The translations under genes were made by a program, and so were the position numbers. Of a DNA stretch of 64,000 nt, positions 62,048 to 64,000 are shown one piece after another. Position 1 is the first letter of the stretch. Every line of letters begins with the position of its first letter. The notes under the pieces are model-generated. The model did no database searches. It was given only the letters and a program-made list of their open reading frames with translations, and was not told the DNA's origin. Source of the stretch: Asterella californica (lineage: Eukaryota; Streptophyta; Marchantiopsida; Marchantiales; Aytoniaceae); contig JAYKYS010000007.1 of assembly GCA_036924285.1 (NCBI GenBank), positions 8,866,001 to 8,930,000 on the forward strand. Direction: 5' to 3'.

Positions 62048-63391
62048 TTGAACCAACAACAAAAGCTAATCTTCAATGATTGTATGTACAAAAAAAAACA
62101 CTTTCCACATGAACCAATCCATCTATTTCTTACGGGAGAAGCAGGAATCGATAAAACATTCACCTTATTAAAAATTATACAAGGATTGTCATGGATATAC
62201 GAAGATGATAAATCTAGATTTAATGATTCCGAACAAATAAAAGTTTTGAAGATAGCATACACAAGACGAGCTGCATATAACATACAAGGAATGACTATTC
62301 ACAGTGCCTTAGCGATCCCTAAAGACTCTTACGATATGAACGTATCAAAATTAAGTTCAGATCGATTGGATAAATATATCAAATATTATAATCAATTAAG
62401 ATTATTAGTGATAGACAAAATCTCTCTAGTGGGCGTAAGAATGTTCTCTTACATAAACCAAAGGTTACAACAAATAACTCAGAATTTCAACCTTCCATTC
62501 GATGGCATAGATATAATTGTTTGCGGTGATTTTTATCAAGTACAACCAGTTCAAGATTCATGGATTTTTCAGTCTTCTAATATTTATTCTCAAAATATTG
62601 TCACTAACAAATGGTCTTCATTTTTCAAACACTATGAACTGACTCAACCTATGCGTCAGAACAATACAAATTTTATACAAATTTTGAATCGTATTCGCAT
62701 CAACCAACAAACATCTTCTGATCTACATTATTTAAATTCAACTTATCAAAAAATGTATTATAAACCAAACGATATACCTCATTTATTTTACATTAACAAA
62801 GATACGAAACTTCATAATCAACATGTATTTAGTATAACTGATGGGAAGGAATATTTATTCCATTCAAAAGATAATTCTTCTTCCGTTATATCAAAAAGAT
62901 TTAAGATATCCATAAATCCAAAAGATACAACTGGGTTACACAGTACTTTATCTCTAAAGGTTACCATGTTAATAGAATTATGTTATAATTATAACACACG
63001 AGATGGACTAACAAATGGAAGCCATGGGATTTTCATGTCCACAACAACATATAACGATGATTAAATCATTTGGATCTAATTCTTTGATCCAAATATTGGA
63101 ACACAAACTAGGAACAAACAAAAACATTTGTATTCCAATAACATCAATCCATCTTGGACGTCCATTATGAAAATTTCACAACAATTTCCAATCAATAAAT
63201 ATACAAGAGAACATAAGATCACTAGAACACAATTCCTTGTTCAACAAGCATCTGCACGAACTATCCACATATCGCAAGGATTGACCATGCATTATGTAGC
63301 TTTCAGTCCCAAGCACATAAATCGACACGGATTGACATACACTGCATTATCCACATGTAATATATGTAAGCACTTACATATATTACAATAG
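62048..63391 (+). pseudogene. PIF1-family helicase of the Helentron
   Basis: A 5'-3' superfamily 1B helicase follows Rep almost without gap. Walker A reads GEAGIDKT, where the family has GxAGTGKT; Walker B reads LLVIDKIS, where DE is expected; motif III is GDFYQVQPV. After a stop near 63062, the C-terminal motif reads ASARTIHISQGLTMHYVAF and HGLTYTALS, matching the helicase's last motifs. Loss of the Walker A glycine and Walker B glutamate would abolish ATP hydrolysis. Both changes are explained by single G-to-A transitions in the coding strand, as is TRRAA for the usual TGRAA. Confidence 0.88.
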
Positions 63392-63445
63392 ATCGAGCAT
63401 CGTCATATAGTTGTAGACAGCAAAGTCGCTCTCGAAATAGAACGG

Positions 63446-64000
63446 TTGAAACTAAAATCATCGTGGCAATTCCACATCCATGATCTTCAGATGAATATCT
63501 CATCTTCCACTTACATGCTCATACAATTTCTAAACACAATATCATTAATAAAACATCACCTTGATGTTCGAGCAGATAATAATTTACAACTATATGATAT
63601 TTTGTGTTTCAGTGAGACACTTATACAAAATCCTACTTCTATTTCGGATTTCATAGACATCGAACGCTTTCAATATATACATATGCACACAAGTCGAGGT
63701 TTGCTACTAACATATCGAAACGTAATGCAACTCTTGACGCTAATATTTTTGGAACTCATAACATACGAATAATTTCTGAAGATTTCAACATTCTAACTCA
63801 TCGTGCAATTCACATCATAGTTGTATACAAATCTCCTCGTATGCATGTCGATGAGTTTTTGATCAATTTTACTACCATTATTCAAAACATACCTAAGGAT
63901 TATCCCACGATAATCGTAGGAGATTTCAATATCGATCTGCTCAAAATTGATGATCATCAAACTACATCTTTCGCATCTTTCATGACTTCATTCAACTTTT
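63446..64000 (+). pseudogene. C-terminal endonuclease-like domain of the Helentron, cut by window edge
   Basis: The frame at 63446-63772 contains DILCFSETLIQNP and FIDIERFQYIHMHTSRG, resembling the LxxxE region of APE-type endonucleases. After a frame change near 63.7 kb it continues with VYKSPRMHVDEFL and TIIVGDFNIDLLK, whose GDFN is the classic motif of the endonuclease/exonuclease/phosphatase fold. The end lies outside the window. This domain marks the element as Helentron-like rather than a classic plant Helitron. Part of the frame near 63.75 kb is damaged. Confidence 0.8.

Larger units (their letters stand above)
57999..64000 (+). mobile_element. Decayed Helentron-type Helitron (rolling-circle transposon), right end outside window
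   Basis: Reading left to right, recognisable parts are an OTU-type cysteine protease (58.27-58.70 kb), a zinc-rich domain common upstream of Helitron Rep (59.14-59.76), the HUH/Y2 Rep nuclease (about 59.93-61.4), a PIF1-family helicase (62.05-63.39) and an endonuclease-like domain (63.45 to the window end). Rep plus PIF1 defines Helitrons; an added C-terminal endonuclease, with or without OTU, is known for the Helentron group. Many stops and frameshifts break the protein, so this copy cannot be autonomous. The left terminus is unknown. The element is AT-rich compared with the host genes. Confidence 0.9.

Noticed and set aside
57999..64000. TGA read as tryptophan (alternative genetic code)
   Set aside because: Many ordinary TGG codons remain in the same frames, TAA stops and frameshifts also occur, and the host genes use TGA as a terminator. 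Decay is simpler.

Overview
The window looks like nuclear DNA of a land plant. Three intact genes carry it: ClpR1 and a chloroplast-type RNA pseudouridine synthase, which encode plastid proteins and are split by many short GT-AG introns, and a single-exon NDUFAF6-type gene for mitochondrial complex I assembly. Low gene density, long AT-rich gene-poor stretches and decayed transposons would fit a bryophyte (for example a liverwort) or another early-diverging lineage, but nothing here fixes the species.

Layout. 1-5.3 kb is AT-rich with no recognisable gene. 5.67-8.28 kb holds a probable small multi-exon gene for an unrecognised one-helix membrane protein, with repeats and a perfect palindrome in its introns. 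12.66-13.55 kb is NDUFAF6. 18.2-20.6 kb (+) and about 22.6-24.8 kb (-) hold two convergent genes, A and B. They share an unrecognised N-terminal domain built on a three-times-repeated motif; A continues into a coiled coil. 24.8-27.9 kb is mostly noncoding.

27.95-38 kb is dominated by a decayed LINE retrotransposon on the minus strand: a gag-like ORF1 with a CCHC knuckle that also carries an endonuclease-like segment, then an ORF2 with endonuclease, reverse transcriptase and C-terminal zinc knuckle. A possible LINE 3' end lies at 27.95 kb and minisatellites lie upstream (37.9 and 38.8 kb). 40.94-44.10 kb is the nine-exon pseudouridine synthase gene, and 46.98-50.43 kb the nine-exon CLPR1 gene. 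51.5-51.9 kb has a cluster of small hairpins. 53-57.7 kb holds tandem repeats and decayed reading frames of unknown origin. From about 58 kb to the window end lies a decayed Helentron-type Helitron with OTU protease, zinc-rich, HUH/Y2 Rep, PIF1 helicase and endonuclease-like domains; it runs off the right edge.

The host genes do not form an operon-like set. Their common theme is organelle maintenance: plastid proteolysis, plastid RNA modification and complex I assembly. The most unusual material is the A/B gene pair, the LINE with two endonuclease-like domains, the OTU- and endonuclease-bearing Helentron, and a shared decay pattern in both transposons, where most recognisable stops replace tryptophan codons.
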